In this document: positions 61,439-64,000 of the stretch, piece by piece
Numbering within the stretch: position 1 is the first letter of the stretch
Layout: each line of letters begins with the position of its first letter
Assembly (NCBI RefSeq): GCF_040545925.1
Contig: NZ_JBEPMX010000007.1
Span: 1 to 64,000 of the forward strand
Direction: 5' to 3'
Source of the DNA: Alkalibacillus flavidus
GTDB taxonomy: Bacteria; Bacillota; Bacilli; Bacillales; Alkalibacillaceae
DNA: 64,000 nucleotides
The notes under the pieces: model-generated
Database searches by the model: none
Told to the model about the DNA's origin: nothing
What the model saw: the letters and a program-made list of their open reading frames with translations, nothing else
Position numbers and translations under genes: made by a program

Positions 61439-62627
61439 CGTCTATGTTCACCTCATTTCCGTCGGCTAGTGCTGCGATTACGGCACCACGAACAATGATA
61501 CCGCGTAGTTTTCCGTCTTCTGTAACGGCCACTGGTACAGGCGAATCGTGAATAATATTAAAGGTTTCTTGAACTTGTGTATCTTTGTCAACCGTTGGAA
61601 TCTCAGTCTTAAGAATCTCACTAAGTTTTTCAACGCCATCTTCACGTGCCTGACGCGCATCATCTGCTGTTACATAACCCTTAAGGTTACGCGAACGATC
61701 TGTTACAAAGATGGATGATAAACCTTGCTCACGCATTCTTTCTAATGCAACACGTGGACCATGTTTATCAATATCAACTGTTTCAGGTCGTTTCATAATA
61801 TGTTCAGCTGTTAACACTTTCGAACGGTCAACGTCTTCAACGAACTTCTCAACATAATCGTTCGCTGGATTCACAAGAATTTCTTCAGGTGAACCGACCT
61901 GTACGATTGAACCGTCTTTCATTAATGCAATGCGGTCACCAATACGTAACGCTTCATCTAAATCGTGTGTAATGAAGATAATCGTTTTTTGCATCGTTTC
62001 TTGCAAGTCTAATAGCTCGTCCTGCATGTCTTTACGGATAAGCGGGTCTAATGCTGAGAACGCTTCGTCCATTAATAAAACTTCAGGGTCGTTTGCTAAT
62101 GCACGCGCCAGACCGACACGCTGTTGCATACCACCTGATAATTGGCTTGGTAACTGATTCACATAACCACCTAGACCAACTAATTCAAGTGCTTCTTTTG
62201 CTTTTTTAGAACGCTCTTCTTGTTCCATACCTTGGATCTCAAGTCCGAATTCTGCATTCTGAAGGACTGTTCTAAATGGGAATAACGCAAATCGTTGGAA
62301 AACCATACTCATTTTCGTACGACGAATTTCGCGTAATTGCTCTTTACTCATCGTTGCTAAGTTTTGGTCGTCGATTTCTACGCTACCTTCAGTTGGTTCG
62401 ATCAGACGGTTAAGTAAACGTACTAATGTAGATTTACCACTACCTGAAAGACCCATGATTACGAAGACTTCTCCTTCTTCTACCTCAAACGATGCACGGT
62501 TAACACCAACCGTACAACCCGTTTTTTCGAGGATTTCATCTTTGGAGTAACCTTCGTCTAACAATTTTGTTGCCTCTTTTGTTCTCTTACCGAAAATCTT
62601 CGATAAATTTTCGACTTTAATCGGCAC
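61431..62627 (-). CDS. opuAA: Glycine betaine ABC transporter ATPase OpuAA
   Basis: Start chosen at GTG after AGAGGTG (beginning VPIKVENLSKIFG). 398 residues: an N-terminal extension typical of OpuAA (KEATKLLDEGYSKDEILEKTG), Walker A MGLSGSGKST, signature LSGGMQQRVGLARAL, Walker B LLMDEAFSALDP, switch ITHD. The C-terminal CBS pair (AEHIMKRPETVD and a second at about 335-390) senses ionic strength in related OpuA systems. Confidence 0.95.
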   Translation of the reverse strand: MPIKVENLSKIFGKRTKEATKLLDEGYSKDEILEKTGCTVGVNRASFEVEEGEVFVIMGLSGSGKSTLVRLLNRLIEPTEGSVEIDDQNLATMSKEQLREIRRTKMSMVFQRFALFPFRTVLQNAEFGLEIQGMEQEERSKKAKEALELVGLGGYVNQLPSQLSGGMQQRVGLARALANDPEVLLMDEAFSALDPLIRKDMQDELLDLQETMQKTIIFITHDLDEALRIGDRIALMKDGSIVQVGSPEEILVNPANDYVEKFVEDVDRSKVLTAEHIMKRPETVDIDKHGPRVALERMREQGLSSIFVTDRSRNLKGYVTADDARQAREDGVEKLSEILKTEIPTVDKDTQVQETFNIIHDSPVPVAVTEDGKLRGIIVRGAVIAALADGNEVNIDDA

Positions 62628-62651
62628 TGGTTTACACCTCTTTCTCCTCAA

Positions 62652-62915
62652 TCACTGTACTTTAATCATATAACTTAGTTGTAATCACTTTGTAACAATC
62701 ACTCTTATAACTATATTACTTAGACAATAAAAACTCAAATTCCACATGAAGCGACATATGTCTGTTTAGTCCGTAAAGTTTGAACTGAACAAACTTATCA
62801 GACAAAATACTACGATTTACTTCTTAATTCTTGCATATTCTTCCTAATATATCAGTTTGTTTTTGTAGAAAAGTAATGTAAATTGTAAATTAGCAGTCTT
62901 AAGGAGGCTTATTTT
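62652..62915. promoter_or_regulatory. Divergent opuA / gbsR-like control region
   Basis: For opuA, TTACAA and TATATG boxes 17 bases apart lie on the minus strand upstream of the GTG. AAGTTTG (62776-62782) and CAAACTT (62790-62796) form a 7-bp inverted repeat with a 7-base centre, and GACATATGTC (62753-62762) is a palindrome. Either could be the operator of the divergent regulator. Confidence 0.5.
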
Positions 62916-63401
62916 ATGCAAACAACAGAATGGAACGACTCACTTGAAACATTTCATTACAATATGATTAGCGAATTTTCTAAAACACTTGAAATGTTTT
63001 CATTAAATACAACCGAGTCCCAGCTGTTCGTCACCCTCTATCTCAGTGAAGATCCGATGACATTGGATGACATGAAGCATGCGCTTGGCAAAAGCAAAAC
63101 AGCGATGAACAATGCTGTGCGGACGCTTTTAGATTACAATCTCGTCGAACGTGTTTGGAAAAAAGGTGTTCGCAAAGATCTGTACCAAGCAGAAAAAGAT
63201 TTGTACGATAAATTCATGCGGGCTTATGTTAATCGTTGGCTCGAAGCGATTGAACGTCAAAAATCTAACCTTCAACAAATCGAAAAGCAATTTGCAAACG
63301 AGCCATCTAAACACAACCATCAAACGAATGAGAAATTACAAGAAGCGATTAAATTTCACAATACGCTTGAAGACGTATTTAACGATCTACATAAAGAATA
63401 G
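62916..63401 (+). CDS. GbsR/OpcR-family transcriptional regulator
   Basis: 161 residues with a winged helix-turn-helix: LNTTESQLFVTLYLSEDPMTLDDMKHALGKSKTAMNNAVRTLLDYNLVERVW, then KKGVRKDLYQAEKDL and a helical C-terminus. This is the MarR-related GbsR group, whose members repress betaine synthesis or uptake genes and respond to choline. Divergent from opuAA, its likely target. Confidence 0.88.
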   Translation: MQTTEWNDSLETFHYNMISEFSKTLEMFSLNTTESQLFVTLYLSEDPMTLDDMKHALGKSKTAMNNAVRTLLDYNLVERVWKKGVRKDLYQAEKDLYDKFMRAYVNRWLEAIERQKSNLQQIEKQFANEPSKHNHQTNEKLQEAIKFHNTLEDVFNDLHKE

Positions 63402-63414
63402 ACCCCACTAGTCA

Positions 63415-63451
63415 ACGAGTTGTTAGGTGTTAAAAAATTCCTACAACTCGT
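63415..63451 (+). terminator. Terminator of the gbsR-like gene
   Basis: ACGAGTTGTTAGG and CCTACAACTCGT arms (one bulge) with TTTTC tail. Confidence 0.85.
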
Positions 63452-63587
63452 TTTCTTTATCATATGTTAAAATATAAAAAAACTCAAGTCATAACACTTT
63501 TGTCGAATGAGCGTTGACACGTTACATCCAGACAAATGAAGGGTATAATGATAAGAACTACTATAATCATTAAAAGGAGTCGTTGAT

Positions 63588-64000
63588 GTGAGCGAAAAAT
63601 CTTATTCATTACAAGAAGCTATTTTATATTCACACAAAATGGCTCAGTTATCAAAAGCCATTTGGAAGCAAATCGAAAAAGATTGGCAAAATTGGGTGAA
63701 ACCGTTTGATTTAAACCTCAACGAACATCATATTTTGTGGATTTGTTATCATTTAAATGGAGCGAGCATTTCTGAGATCTCTCAATTTGGTATTATGCAC
63801 GTCTCAACAGCTTTCAATTTCTCGAAAAAATTAGAAGCTAGACAACTACTTACCTTCTCTAAACGCGAAGAAGACAAACGAAACACCTATGTGGAGCTAA
63901 CCGATGAAGGTAAACGGTTATTCGAAGAGACGATGGAAGCTCACGCTGCGGGTACCGATAAAAACACGGTTATGAAAGCTTCATTACCACTGAAAGATTT
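63588..64000 (+). CDS. hpr: MarR family regulator Hpr/ScoC (partial, runs off the window)
   Basis: A GTG after AAGGAGTCGTTGAT begins SEKSYSLQEAILYSHKMAQLSKAIWKQIEKDWQNWVKPFDLNLNEHHIL, the well-conserved Hpr start; the winged helix (ISEISQFGIMHVSTAFNFSKKLEARQLLTFSKREEDKRNTYVELT) follows. Hpr represses extracellular protease and sporulation genes. The reading frame is open at base 64000. The yhaH-hpr neighbourhood agrees. Confidence 0.93.
   Translation, partial: MSEKSYSLQEAILYSHKMAQLSKAIWKQIEKDWQNWVKPFDLNLNEHHILWICYHLNGASISEISQFGIMHVSTAFNFSKKLEARQLLTFSKREEDKRNTYVELTDEGKRLFEETMEAHAAGTDKNTVMKASLPLKD

Noticed and set aside
1..64000. rRNA or tRNA genes
   Set aside because: I looked for tRNA arms and rRNA-like conserved blocks and found none that I could support by eye.

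Overview
The window looks like the chromosome of a low-GC Gram-positive bacterium of the family Bacillaceae. The evidence is AGGAGG-type ribosome sites, GTG and TTG starts, rho-independent terminators, and gene order shared with Bacillus subtilis: yhfH-yhfI-yhfJ-like genes, a pbpF-hemE-hemH-hemY run, yhaA, ecsA-ecsB opposite hit, yhaH, hpr/scoC. Acidic proteins and two glycine betaine binding proteins suggest a moderate halophile; the genus cannot be fixed from this sequence.

Layout. 1-5,000: small membrane-anchored proteins on the plus strand, an orphan MazE-like antitoxin, and a locus at 4,202-4,592 with the full layout of a type I toxin-antitoxin module: a 53-residue membrane peptide gene and a convergent antisense RNA with its own promoter and terminator. 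5,000-15,000: mostly minus-strand small membrane proteins, several paralogous or broken, mixed with small enzymes (S66 peptidase, isochorismatase-like hydrolase, acetyltransferase, methyltransferase, HAD phosphatase). 15,100-18,040: a quinone oxidoreductase gene with a nonsense codon, a small-multidrug-export protein and a TetR regulator.

18,050-29,100: a visibly A/T-rich defence island. It holds a RloC-type anticodon nuclease (zinc-hook ABC ATPase), a decayed group II intron, a decayed IS30-type element, and a type IIS restriction-modification system of the Alw26I/Eco31I/Esp3I kind. In this system one 1100-residue protein carries an adenine-N6 methyltransferase fused to a circularly permuted cytosine-C5 methyltransferase. 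It faces an HNH restriction enzyme co-transcribed with a small XRE-like protein. The island ends beside a truncated copy of the adjacent amidohydrolase gene.

29,100-64,000: mostly core-type genes: M20 amidohydrolase, copper export (copA, csoR, a CsoR-box thioredoxin), small membrane proteins, an ABC importer, acyl-CoA synthetase, lipoate ligase, haem synthesis, class A penicillin-binding protein, a ferritin-like protein under a sigma-B-type promoter, YitT, EcsAB, HIT, YhaH, the OpuA betaine importer with a GbsR-like regulator, and the start of hpr/scoC.

Two features run through the whole window. One is intergenic arrays with a strict 21-nt period, in three unrelated core families, always downstream of a gene and in most cases next to a terminator. 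The other is gene decay: several in-frame stops and single-base frameshifts, including a betaine-binding protein gene with three stops.
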